Below, piece after piece: positions 54,090 to 63,390 of a DNA stretch of 64,000 nucleotides. Under the pieces are notes generated by a model. The model ran no database searches. It saw only the letters and a list, made by a program, of their open reading frames with translations, and was not told the DNA's origin. Made by a program: the position numbers and the translations under genes. Every line of letters starts with the position of its first letter. The first letter of the stretch is position 1. The stretch is from Fangia hongkongensis FSC776 = DSM 21703 (GTDB lineage: Bacteria; Pseudomonadota; Gammaproteobacteria; Francisellales; Francisellaceae): NCBI RefSeq assembly GCF_000379445.1, contig NZ_KB902271.1, positions 1-64,000 of the forward strand, given 5' to 3'.

Positions 54090-55649
54090 CTTATTTTGTG
54101 ATAGATAACTGTTAATCACCTCACTGACAAAAGGAAGAATATCAAGTGCACAAAACCCAAAGACACCTTTTTCTTTCACATAATACTCAGAGGCTTCTCC
54201 TTGTATAAATATCGCTATAGAAGCGGCATCAATTAAACTTTTACATCCTCCATAAATCCCTGCAATCATACCTGTTAATACATCACCTGATCCAGCAGTT
54301 GCGAGCACTTGAGCCCCTTTATCACATAATGAAAGCGCCTTATTTTGATGATCATAGACAAGCGTTCCTTTTCCTTTTAAGAGCACATGACAAGCAAGCT
54401 TATCTGATAGATCATACACTGCTTTGAGTCTATTTTGTTGTATTTCACGACTCGCACAATCCAGTATTCGAGCAGCCTCTCCCTCATGTGGTGTAATAAC
54501 TATGTCATTTTTATCAGCCAAGAAATCTACCATCAAATCAAGTGCGCCAGCATCAACAATCATGGGCTTATTATGCTTCTTAAGCGCTGCCACCATCGCT
54601 TGTGACCATGGGTTAGTCTTTAGCATCCCGGGACCCACTGCAAGCACATCAAGCTGCTCGATAGTTTGCCCGTAACGATCCAAATCATCAACACCATAAC
54701 ACATAATTTCAGGATAACTGATATTAATTAATGCTGCATGCTCTGGATGGGTAAAAAGACTAACTCGCCCTGCGCCCAAAGTCAATGCAGCTTTTGATGC
54801 CATAATAGCTGCCCCAGCCATTGACTTATCTCCGGCAATAATACCGATATGGCCTTTATCAATTTTGCTGATACTTTGTGAATGTTTATTAAACGCCCAC
54901 ATTGGGAACAAAGCTTCTTTTGTTAATAGCTTAGCAGCAGGTTTAATCTCTGCTACATCGAGTGCTTTTTGATAGTTTTCATCCATCACCAATGGTGCAA
55001 AAATAAGCTCTCCTGTATAACTGGATGCTTTTGCCATATATAGCCCTATTTTTTTACACAATAAGACTACGGTCATATCTGCATGCACCGCTTGACCCAT
55101 AACACTTCCCGTGGTGGCATTGATCCCAGATGGAACATCAACACTAAGTGTATATCGCTTGGTGTTATTGATGCACTCAATAACCCTTTGACACACACCA
55201 CTTACTTCACGATTAAGGCCTGTACCAAAAATGGCATCAACGATTATATCACTACCTTTTAGGTAACCTGATAAAGCATCCCATCCAAGCGATTCAATAT
55301 CAAATACTGGCACAGAAAGTGATTTTGCATGCTGGTACATATAACTGGCATCTTCAGTTAATTTCTCCTTCTCAAAAAGCATTATCAGTGAGACATCCAT
55401 ATTTGCCATCTTGGCAAGCGCGGCAATCATAAAGCCATCTCCAGCATTATTGCCCGCACCTACAACCACAGTGATTTTTATTGAGTCACACTCCTTTTTT
55501 CTCGCTATACTTTCCACTTTTGAAAAACAAGCATACGCGGCTTTTGCCATCAATAGTTTTGATTGTATGCCTAATTTTTCTATCAAGACTCGATCTAAAA
55601 GCTGTGACTGAGCGCTAGTAAATAGTGCTTTATCAACTGTAGTATGCAT
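54072..55649 (-). CDS. nnr: Bifunctional NAD(P)HX epimerase/dehydratase
   Basis: 525 residues from the ATG at 55649, which follows an AGGAGG site. It repairs hydrated NAD(P)H. The N-terminal epimerase has VVGAGNNAGDGFM, VDAIFGTGL and SVDVPSGI. The C-terminal ADP/ATP-dependent dehydratase has GHIGIIAGDKSMAGAA, VGPGM, VITPHEGEAARIL, LLKGKGTLV and TAGSGDVLTGMIAG. Usual full-length fusion (YjeF-type). Confidence 0.93.
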   Translation of the reverse strand: MHTTVDKALFTSAQSQLLDRVLIEKLGIQSKLLMAKAAYACFSKVESIARKKECDSIKITVVVGAGNNAGDGFMIAALAKMANMDVSLIMLFEKEKLTEDASYMYQHAKSLSVPVFDIESLGWDALSGYLKGSDIIVDAIFGTGLNREVSGVCQRVIECINNTKRYTLSVDVPSGINATTGSVMGQAVHADMTVVLLCKKIGLYMAKASSYTGELIFAPLVMDENYQKALDVAEIKPAAKLLTKEALFPMWAFNKHSQSISKIDKGHIGIIAGDKSMAGAAIMASKAALTLGAGRVSLFTHPEHAALINISYPEIMCYGVDDLDRYGQTIEQLDVLAVGPGMLKTNPWSQAMVAALKKHNKPMIVDAGALDLMVDFLADKNDIVITPHEGEAARILDCASREIQQNRLKAVYDLSDKLACHVLLKGKGTLVYDHQNKALSLCDKGAQVLATAGSGDVLTGMIAGIYGGCKSLIDAASIAIFIQGEASEYYVKEKGVFGFCALDILPFVSEVINSYLSQNKLDSAK

Positions 55650-55697
55650 ATATGCCCTCCTGTTAATGCACATCTTCAACGGATAATACAACCCATT

Positions 55698-58600
55698 TTA
55701 CATTTGATCTTTAAACTGCCAGTGCGAAGTAATCACCTCATCGAATGCACTTTGGCTTTCTTTGTTTTGAATATCATAAACCCCATCCTCACTGCGAAAT
55801 TGCTCCATTGCCTGAAGCAAATAATACAGCTCTTTTTGCTCGATAAGCGCATCTTCTGTGCTAATAGTATCAAGCTTTGAGGCATCATTTTCAAAATAGT
55901 TCTCAACAGTCAAATCATACTCATCGCCCAGACTTTTAATCACCAAATGCCCAAGATCACGATAGAAATATAAACTCTCAGCGCTCATACCATCTAAATG
56001 AAGCCAGTCTTCATCATCACTATCTGAGCGATTATCTATCACAGTATTTGTGGCATTTTTCATATCTACGCGATAAAAATCATCGCCTTCACCGCCTTGT
56101 AAATAATTCTCCTCACCCTTTTTGGCAATAAGCTTGTCATTACCCTCACCACCATAAAGCTGATCAGAACCATTTGCAACCAAACGATCATCTCCTTCTT
56201 CACCATGAAACTGGTCTTGACCTTCTTTTCGCGCTTTTAAAATATCATTGCCAGCACCACTATAAATGAGATTACTCCCACCTTGCGTATAGATGCAATC
56301 ATCACCATCACTTAAATATATCTCATCATCACCTTTGCCTGTATAAACGATCACTTTGCTACCATAATCAGTGGTTAGCATATCGTCTCCTTGACCTAAA
56401 TAAATATGGTACTCGCCTTCCTCAAGGATAATTTCATCATCACCGTGACCTGCATAAATCCGATAAGTGCCTTGACCATAGCCTTCAATATAATCATCTC
56501 CCATTCCGCCATATACAAGATTCGTACCACCATCCATCGTCAACATATCACTCCCGCGGCCTAAGCGAATCTCATTTTCACCGCCTTCAATATACACTTC
56601 ATCATCACCTTTAGCGGTATATAGCTGATTGTTACCACCTGCAATTTCAACCACATCATCTCCAGCCCCACTATAGATTATATTATTACCACTCCCAAGA
56701 ATAATTTCATCGTCTCCGCCTCTGGTATGAAGGGTGTTATCTCCATTGCCAAGTGTAACAAAATCATCTCCAGATCGTGTTGAAATGATATTATCACCAT
56801 CACCCAATTGAATGTCATTATTCCCTTTACCTAAGCTAATTTGCTTGTTGCCATCTTTTCCTTCAATAACATTGTCCCCGCCTTTTGCCTGAATAACATC
56901 ATCCCCATTTCCAATAGACAGATAATTATCGCCCCCTTTAACATCGATTTGATCATCTCCATCAAAACTATAGAGCACATCATCCTTATTGCTTCCTTGA
57001 TAGTGAACCGCCTCATTCATATCAATAACATTGTAATGGGAGTCAATAAGTGATGAAAGTGAATACTCATGACCTGCCATCAAGAGCTTATCAACACTTT
57101 GACCTTGAAAATACCCCTCCAAAGTGACTTTAGTCATCTCATAGCCTGTCTCATCATACTCAGCGAGGTACAAGTGACTATCAGATGTTAGGATATGCAA
57201 AGCTGATAAGCTAAGCGCATTTAACTGAAGCGTATCCTCATCATTTCGCGCATCTGCCATAATGTTGGTATACTCACCACTGGCAACAATATAGCGATCG
57301 GCGCCTTCACCACCAAAAAGCGTATTATGCCCTTTTTTGCCTACTAGAATATCACTTCCTGCACCACCAAAGAGCTCGTTATCATAGTCATTACCAAATA
57401 AGCTATCATCTCCAGCTCCAGCAAAGGCAGTACTTTCACCCTGATAAAACAAACGTATAACTTCATTTTTATCACTACCATGCACTTCTTTCATATTACT
57501 TTGAATATGAAAAGGGGTTAACAGCTGGTGGGTATGATCCAATACACGACCATCAGCAAAAGAAAATTCATAATAGTGCGAAACAGCTTCCCCATTTCTC
57601 TCATAAAAGAAATTATCTATCACAAGCTCACTTTGATGATAGTTATCTTTAATTCTCAAATCATCTTGATAGCGAATAAAATCAAGATCAGAGAATGTGG
57701 TTTGATCAGAGAATATAATTGTATCTGAACCACCCCATAGTGACTTGGAGGTAAAAGCCCCATAAATAACACTATCAAATTTCGCTTCTGTAAGAAAAAA
57801 AGTATTATGACCCGATTCACCAGTGGCTATATTCTTCCCACTACCAATATAGATCGCATCATCACCCTTCCCACCATATAAGCGATTATCTCCCGTGCCA
57901 CCATCGAGTACATCATTGCCATCACCACCAGATAATTCATCATTTCCTGCACCCCCTTGCAAATAATCATCACCTTCATTTCCTGTCAGCGTATCGTCAC
58001 CGCCAAGCCCAATTAATGTATCATTGGCAATACCACCAGAATAAACATCATTTCCCTCGGTTCCATGATAGTGATAGCTAAAAGGCGCTGGATTGAGCAC
58101 ACCATCTTCTCTTTGCCAAATTGTGCCATCGGAAAACTGAACGGTATTGAGCTTCGCCCTTTTAAGAAGATCAGAATCCTCTACCATATAATGATCAGGA
58201 TAGGTGTATTTATCCTCATAATAAAAGCCCTTCACAGTGATGCTCTCTGTATCTGAAAGAGAAAGCATAAGATCATAATCAAAGCGTGTGACTGTAACAT
58301 CTTCTGGCTTGATTCCTGATAAAAATACCAGCGTATCTTCATATAAATCTAATGGTGATGTGCGCGGTGCAATATGATCGTCAACATTTGCTGAGATCCC
58401 TGCTGCATAGAGATCTCTACTGGTACTAAAGACATTCGCATTTTTTAAAATCGTATCATGACCATCGCCTCTTGAGTAATAATAAGTATTTTTGTTATGG
58501 GAGCCACTGATAATCTGATCATCTCCTCGACCGCCTGTTACAAATGTGTGAAACTGATTTAAATACTGAGGTTGTCTCTCAAACCACATATCCTGATCAT

Positions 58601-61600
58601 AAACTGCCTTTGGTGCTGCCCCCGCAAGTATAATATCATTACCATCACCACCATAAAGTTTATCATTGCCGTAGACCCCGCCATCTAAAATATCATCGCC
58701 TTCACCACCATAAATAACATCACTTCCCTGAAATCCATTTAAATAGTCATTCCCCTCTCCACCTTGAAGATAATCATCGCCTTGAGAAGCCAAAAGTGTA
58801 TCGTTACCCTCACCCCCAAAAAGCTCAAACCCATCTGGCCTATAGTAAAACTTCCACTGTCCAGCTCGCTTGGTATCAATCGTATCATCCCCCTCATCAC
58901 CATACACTTTGCTGCCTGTTACTGACTTCCCATAAACATAAATCTGATCATTACCATCACCGCCATAAATAACATCACCCGCATCATAAGTATAAATAAC
59001 ATCATCTCCCTCAAAGGCATAAACCATCTCCTGAAGCTCTGTTGCTATGATATTATCAGCCTCGCTTGTCCCCAAGGTTGGCAACTGGAAAATCTCATCG
59101 TTTGAGCGATATTCATGCTCATCAAAATAAAATGTTTTAAGCTTATAATTCTTGGTATAAAACTGCTCAATTGTTATCTGATCAAGTGGATTATTCTCAA
59201 AAGATAGAACTAAATCACTTCCTTCTTTTTGAAGGATAACATCCTCTTTTGAAACACCTTGAATCTGTAGGTAGTCTTGATGGTCACTTGTAGTATGGCC
59301 TGCAAAAATGCTATCTCTGCCATCGCCAGAGCGATAGATATACTGACTACTTGTATTATCTGCACTTATTATCTCATCATTTCCTTTTCCGCCTAAAATG
59401 TCGTTTCTTTTAAAGCTATCTTTAGCACCTTCTGGCGCTTTTACAATAATCTGATCATCACCATCACCTGTAAGCAGAGTGTCATTACCATTTATCTCAA
59501 TCGTATTATCTGCATTTCCTGTCACGATAAAGCTCTGATTACCCTTTGCAGCAATAAAATGCTCGGCATCTACAGCTTCTTTGTTACCAATGATTATCTC
59601 AAATGTCGGATCGTTGGCATGCAAAATACCCTGATCAAAGCTAAACCCTGAAAAAGAGCCACCGTAAAAGTGATATGCTCCATGCTGAGAAACGGCCTCT
59701 TTTACTTCAAAAGAGGCACCTTTCAGTATATCAACCAGCGTGCTTTTGGCATCAAAACCAAGCTCATTTAAAATTCCCTTTTTGTCATTATCTATCGCTA
59801 AAAGTGCTTCTACTGCCTTTTCAGGGTTATGAGCTATTTCACTTGCAAAATGAGACTCAAGGCCTGAGAAATCGACCACTATATTGCCTGAAGGATCTCT
59901 TTTTAGTTGAAGATGTTGAATATGGCTTTGGTATTCACCTTGTCGATAAATAGCTTCTTCAACAGACTCTATAAGCGCATTATAGCTTCTCTCAAGCCAT
60001 ACTTTTTGCGCAAGAACAATCATAATATTGCTATCATTCAGCACATGGCTTTGGTTATTTTCAAGCGCAATGACACTCTGAAATATACCACAGTTGACAT
60101 GCAAAACACTTCTATTTAGCCCTTCGGTCACAGAATAATCAAACAATCGCCCATGATTAAAGCGCTCCAAAACTTGAAGCTTGTCTAAAAACCCCTGCAT
60201 ATCATCACTTAAATCAAATGAAACAGACGCGCCATTATTAAAGCTTTTGCCATCAAGCTCTGATACGGCCGACTCAAACCCTTCACTCACTTCTGACCAA
60301 GCATAAACCAGCTGTTCAATATATTCCTTTTTCTGTAAATAGTTACTTTCACTCTCAATCTTATCAATAATGGCAAAGATCTCAGGGTTAATTAGCACCG
60401 CTTGTGATAAATCTCTAATCGCACCAGAGCCTTTCATATTAAAAGGCAGGCTATCAAATTGTGCTATTTCATCCTCAAACTGGTGATCAAAATCCGTAGT
60501 AAATTCACGGTAAAAACGATTGGTATCAAAATCTAGTGAGCCAAGTGCATTTTCATCTCCCGCTGTATTTTTAAAGGTACTTTCCTTGGCAATAATACCC
60601 GCGGCGGTATCCTCACGAATCACCTTTGCATTTAGATCAAGCTCATCCACCTGATCAGCTAAATTGGATATTTCACCCTCATCCACCAATGCGTTTTGGT
60701 TATGATCCTGCCAAATTTTAAGTGTCTCAAAAGCCTCATCTTCAGCATCTATTTTACCATCTTGATTAGTGTCAAGATCAGCTAATGCATCAAAGCCATC
60801 TTGTGCTTTTGAACCATCTGATTTTAAGGTATTCTCTCCAAAGAGCTCACTGTCATCATCAATATTGCCATTTTGATTCAAATCTCTCACCAAAAGGCCA
60901 TCATCCTTGCCTACCCAGCCGGTGCCATGTTTCACCCCATCACCATCATGATCAAAAAGAATGCCCTGATCAGCTGCGATAGTTTCAATACCATCACCAT
61001 CTAAATCAAGTACAATCGGATCACTGCCAATAATCACGTTAGCGGCATTTCTAAAGAACTCAGCCACCTCAAAATAAATAGCATATTGCGAAGTAATCCA
61101 CTGATCAAAAATATCATAAACAATGTCTGAAAACATGATCTCATAACTTTCAGAGAGTTCAGTATCTGTGTAATTATCCATTGAACTGGCAAAGTGATTA
61201 AGATTACTAAGCTCTCCCATTAAAGTTTCTTTCTTCTCAAGCAAGTCATGATATTCCCCCAGAAGCTCAGGTTGATCAGATATCAATGCCCCATTAACAA
61301 TATGCGTGCTCTTTGAAAGTGTTTTCATAATCTCAGCAATACGGTTGTCTATACGCTCTACATTCTCATAAATGGCATTAGCTTCCCTATCGACAAGCTC
61401 AGTATTCAGCTTTTTAGGAATCAAATTACCATTACTGTCGTATTGCATATAGGCTGTAGTGGAAATTTTATGATTTATCATTGCACCAAGGCTTGTGCCA
61501 TCTGGGTTGGCTAGAGGTATTGTTTGAGAAATATGCTCTGGATTGAATCGTTCAATTGGGTCATTTGGGTTACTAAACGCTTTTCCTGTTTCAGCAATAT

Positions 61601-62279
61601 AGCGCTGAGATTTCTCGTATAGTGCTCTATCTTCAGCTGAAGCATTCTCAATTTTACTTTCGACAATATTTTTTCCACTCAATCCATTATAAGTTACCAC
61701 TTTTGTCTCAGCTTTGTGGTTTGTTATCACCGCTGCAGTTTCAGCAAGACCACCACCTAGAGACTGCCCTGTATGTGTGACAACAGGCTTTTCACCCCCT
61801 TCTGATACTTGAGATTCAATAACACTGGATGAAAAGCCAATAGCATCATCTGTTTGCTTGCTCATAGCTTCAACGCCAGTCGCAATTCCTATTCCATTAA
61901 CAGAGTCCATCCCAGTAAAGCTATCTGTTCCTCGATGAACAATTACAGTTTCCTTGCTTTTAATATGCGTTACTGCAACACCATAATAACCTGAATTAAC
62001 AGAGTCAGGGTTTCTCACTGCACTTGTTGTTGTTAATGTATAATTTTGTAAGGTTTCACGATAGTGTTCCGGCCTTTTTTCTATATTAGCAAGAGTGTCA
62101 CTTAACGCACTATCTGTTTTGGCTCGCTGTCGTATTTCTTGGCGAATTTCGCCATTTTGATTGTAAAATACATCATGAATAGTAGGCTCTACTTCACCTA
62201 TATCCGCATCAAAATTAATATAACTTAGCTCACTTAATACCGCCGCATCTCGATCAGTTACTTGTCTAGCACTACTCAT
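55698..62279 (-). CDS. Giant RTX calcium-binding protein with N-terminal lipase-like domain
   Basis: 2193 residues, no signal peptide, as expected for type I secretion. Residues about 1-270 resemble a class 3 lipase: TVIVHRGTDSF (110-121, like the FRGT loop), then THTGQSLGGG with a GxSxG elbow at Ser173. A helical, partly coiled-coil stretch covers about 295-410. Residues 421-548 hold acidic DxDxDG-type calcium loops (DLDGDGIE, DHDGDGV, DLNQNGNIDDDSELFG, DTNQDGKIDAEDE). From about 910 to 2070 RTX nonapeptides (GGxGxDxLx) alternate with five copies of a beta-rich spacer. The last 50 residues are a likely C-terminal secretion signal. It overlaps the upstream membrane-protein gene by one base. 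No hlyB/D/tolC-like genes are nearby. Confidence 0.88.
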   Translation of the reverse strand: MSSARQVTDRDAAVLSELSYINFDADIGEVEPTIHDVFYNQNGEIRQEIRQRAKTDSALSDTLANIEKRPEHYRETLQNYTLTTTSAVRNPDSVNSGYYGVAVTHIKSKETVIVHRGTDSFTGMDSVNGIGIATGVEAMSKQTDDAIGFSSSVIESQVSEGGEKPVVTHTGQSLGGGLAETAAVITNHKAETKVVTYNGLSGKNIVESKIENASAEDRALYEKSQRYIAETGKAFSNPNDPIERFNPEHISQTIPLANPDGTSLGAMINHKISTTAYMQYDSNGNLIPKKLNTELVDREANAIYENVERIDNRIAEIMKTLSKSTHIVNGALISDQPELLGEYHDLLEKKETLMGELSNLNHFASSMDNYTDTELSESYEIMFSDIVYDIFDQWITSQYAIYFEVAEFFRNAANVIIGSDPIVLDLDGDGIETIAADQGILFDHDGDGVKHGTGWVGKDDGLLVRDLNQNGNIDDDSELFGENTLKSDGSKAQDGFDALADLDTNQDGKIDAEDEAFETLKIWQDHNQNALVDEGEISNLADQVDELDLNAKVIREDTAAGIIAKESTFKNTAGDENALGSLDFDTNRFYREFTTDFDHQFEDEIAQFDSLPFNMKGSGAIRDLSQAVLINPEIFAIIDKIESESNYLQKKEYIEQLVYAWSEVSEGFESAVSELDGKSFNNGASVSFDLSDDMQGFLDKLQVLERFNHGRLFDYSVTEGLNRSVLHVNCGIFQSVIALENNQSHVLNDSNIMIVLAQKVWLERSYNALIESVEEAIYRQGEYQSHIQHLQLKRDPSGNIVVDFSGLESHFASEIAHNPEKAVEALLAIDNDKKGILNELGFDAKSTLVDILKGASFEVKEAVSQHGAYHFYGGSFSGFSFDQGILHANDPTFEIIIGNKEAVDAEHFIAAKGNQSFIVTGNADNTIEINGNDTLLTGDGDDQIIVKAPEGAKDSFKRNDILGGKGNDEIISADNTSSQYIYRSGDGRDSIFAGHTTSDHQDYLQIQGVSKEDVILQKEGSDLVLSFENNPLDQITIEQFYTKNYKLKTFYFDEHEYRSNDEIFQLPTLGTSEADNIIATELQEMVYAFEGDDVIYTYDAGDVIYGGDGNDQIYVYGKSVTGSKVYGDEGDDTIDTKRAGQWKFYYRPDGFELFGGEGNDTLLASQGDDYLQGGEGNDYLNGFQGSDVIYGGEGDDILDGGVYGNDKLYGGDGNDIILAGAAPKAVYDQDMWFERQPQYLNQFHTFVTGGRGDDQIISGSHNKNTYYYSRGDGHDTILKNANVFSTSRDLYAAGISANVDDHIAPRTSPLDLYEDTLVFLSGIKPEDVTVTRFDYDLMLSLSDTESITVKGFYYEDKYTYPDHYMVEDSDLLKRAKLNTVQFSDGTIWQREDGVLNPAPFSYHYHGTEGNDVYSGGIANDTLIGLGGDDTLTGNEGDDYLQGGAGNDELSGGDGNDVLDGGTGDNRLYGGKGDDAIYIGSGKNIATGESGHNTFFLTEAKFDSVIYGAFTSKSLWGGSDTIIFSDQTTFSDLDFIRYQDDLRIKDNYHQSELVIDNFFYERNGEAVSHYYEFSFADGRVLDHTHQLLTPFHIQSNMKEVHGSDKNEVIRLFYQGESTAFAGAGDDSLFGNDYDNELFGGAGSDILVGKKGHNTLFGGEGADRYIVASGEYTNIMADARNDEDTLQLNALSLSALHILTSDSHLYLAEYDETGYEMTKVTLEGYFQGQSVDKLLMAGHEYSLSSLIDSHYNVIDMNEAVHYQGSNKDDVLYSFDGDDQIDVKGGDNYLSIGNGDDVIQAKGGDNVIEGKDGNKQISLGKGNNDIQLGDGDNIISTRSGDDFVTLGNGDNTLHTRGGDDEIILGSGNNIIYSGAGDDVVEIAGGNNQLYTAKGDDEVYIEGGENEIRLGRGSDMLTMDGGTNLVYGGMGDDYIEGYGQGTYRIYAGHGDDEIILEEGEYHIYLGQGDDMLTTDYGSKVIVYTGKGDDEIYLSDGDDCIYTQGGSNLIYSGAGNDILKARKEGQDQFHGEEGDDRLVANGSDQLYGGEGNDKLIAKKGEENYLQGGEGDDFYRVDMKNATNTVIDNRSDSDDEDWLHLDGMSAESLYFYRDLGHLVIKSLGDEYDLTVENYFENDASKLDTISTEDALIEQKELYYLLQAMEQFRSEDGVYDIQNKESQSAFDEVITSHWQFKDQM
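56230..56975 (-). repeat. Run of about 27 nonapeptide beta-roll repeats with alternating GDD/GxN register
   Basis: Within the RTX gene, 27-base units encode nonapeptides such as GGDDEIILG, SGNNIIYSG, AGDDVVEIA, GGNNQLYTA and KGDDEVYIE. In the central part the acidic GDD unit alternates with a neutral GNN/GEN/GTN unit, giving an 18-residue (54-base) super-period. The classic LxG ending is largely absent. Confidence 0.8.
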
Positions 62280-63244
62280 TATACACGCTCCCGCTTATCT
62301 TTAGATTGCTCTTTATTTTTCTGCTGTAATACTTCTTCTTTAGGGTAAAACCAAGTAATAAACTGGGCAATATCTTGAGGTGAGTGAATCTTATCGATAT
62401 CATCATAACGAACAAAGCCATATTCATTGGCCTTTGGATTGTTAGGGTCCTTTTTCATTCGCCTTGCATCAATATTAAGATCGGCGATTCGCGCTTTTTT
62501 ATACTGATGCCATAATGCCTGAGTTAACTGCCCAGCTAGCTGATTAATATCCCTGCCCGGTAAGTAGTAAAATGAATACTCAATATTGATATCAGAAAAA
62601 CCCTTTTTCTTGAGCATTTGTATCAAATCATAGGTTTGCACTTCCATTCTCTTAAGCGATTGCTGTGTTAATGGAAAATTAAAAGCAACATCAACGCCAA
62701 TTTTTAAATGCTTACCATATTCTCTCACCCAGTCATTTAATGACAGTCGCCTGCTGTGAAGTGCATACAAGGCATCTTCATTACCAAAGACAGTACCAGA
62801 GCCGACCCCAACAACACCATGCTCTGGGCTAATTCTCTCCATATAAGGTTGAATCATCGCCCACGCCTGAATGCTGATTTGTTTACGCAAATATCCATCC
62901 ACCATCCGCTTACTATGAGGCCCTGACAGCATCACATTAAAAACAAATTGTGGCTTTCCTTTTGGGTAGGCTCCATATTGATATATATTTGCCTCGCTCG
63001 CATAACGCCCTGATCCTGACTTAATTTCAAAATCCTTGTTATATTTCTCCTTCAGTAATTGTTGTGCATACACTCCTACTTTTGCAATTTGATACTTTTC
63101 ATAACATCTCCAAATACTCACCAGCAGTAGTATAAATACAATAACAGCAACAATACTTAACAGGGTTATCCACGCCTTGGCTTTTTTGCGCTGCAAAATA
63201 ATCCGTTTTTGCGCTTGCTCGTCACTTAGATCCTTTTCACTCAT
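62279..63244 (-). CDS. Membrane-anchored protein of unknown family, coupled to the RTX gene
   Basis: 321 residues. A charged cytoplasmic N-terminus of about 25 residues, one membrane helix (AWITLLSIVAVIVFILLLVS), then an exported domain of about 270 residues with a basic tail. Segments include FVFNVMLSGPHSKRMVDGYL, HGVVGVGSGTVFGNEDALY and NIEYSFYYLPGRDI. No family recognised and no catalytic motif seen. Its stop overlaps the RTX start (TAATG), so the two are translationally coupled. It might be an immunity protein, an assembly or activation partner, or a surface anchor for the RTX lipase; position is the only evidence. Confidence 0.65.
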   Translation of the reverse strand: MSEKDLSDEQAQKRIILQRKKAKAWITLLSIVAVIVFILLLVSIWRCYEKYQIAKVGVYAQQLLKEKYNKDFEIKSGSGRYASEANIYQYGAYPKGKPQFVFNVMLSGPHSKRMVDGYLRKQISIQAWAMIQPYMERISPEHGVVGVGSGTVFGNEDALYALHSRRLSLNDWVREYGKHLKIGVDVAFNFPLTQQSLKRMEVQTYDLIQMLKKKGFSDINIEYSFYYLPGRDINQLAGQLTQALWHQYKKARIADLNIDARRMKKDPNNPKANEYGFVRYDDIDKIHSPQDIAQFITWFYPKEEVLQQKNKEQSKDKRERV

Positions 63245-63364
63245 CGCTCAATCACTTTATTCTATTGATTACATAAGCTATCAATACATTAATAGCTGCC
63301 CCGCATGGTTAGTTTTATTCTCTAACCATGTAAGTCTAGCTCAAAAGATAAAAGAGTGAAAAAC

Positions 63365-63390
63365 AGACAAAAAACAGTGCTTTTACTGTT
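63365..63390 (-). terminator. Intrinsic terminator at the end of miaA
   Basis: On the minus strand AACAGT-AAAAGC-ACTGTT is followed directly by a T-run. The 6-bp stem begins at the miaA stop codon. Short stem but well placed. Confidence 0.6.

Noticed and set aside
56100-59500. Regular short repeats at nucleotide level, CRISPR-like on first look
   Set aside because: The period is 27 bases and in frame, encoding RTX nonapeptides; there are no identical repeats separated by unique spacers.
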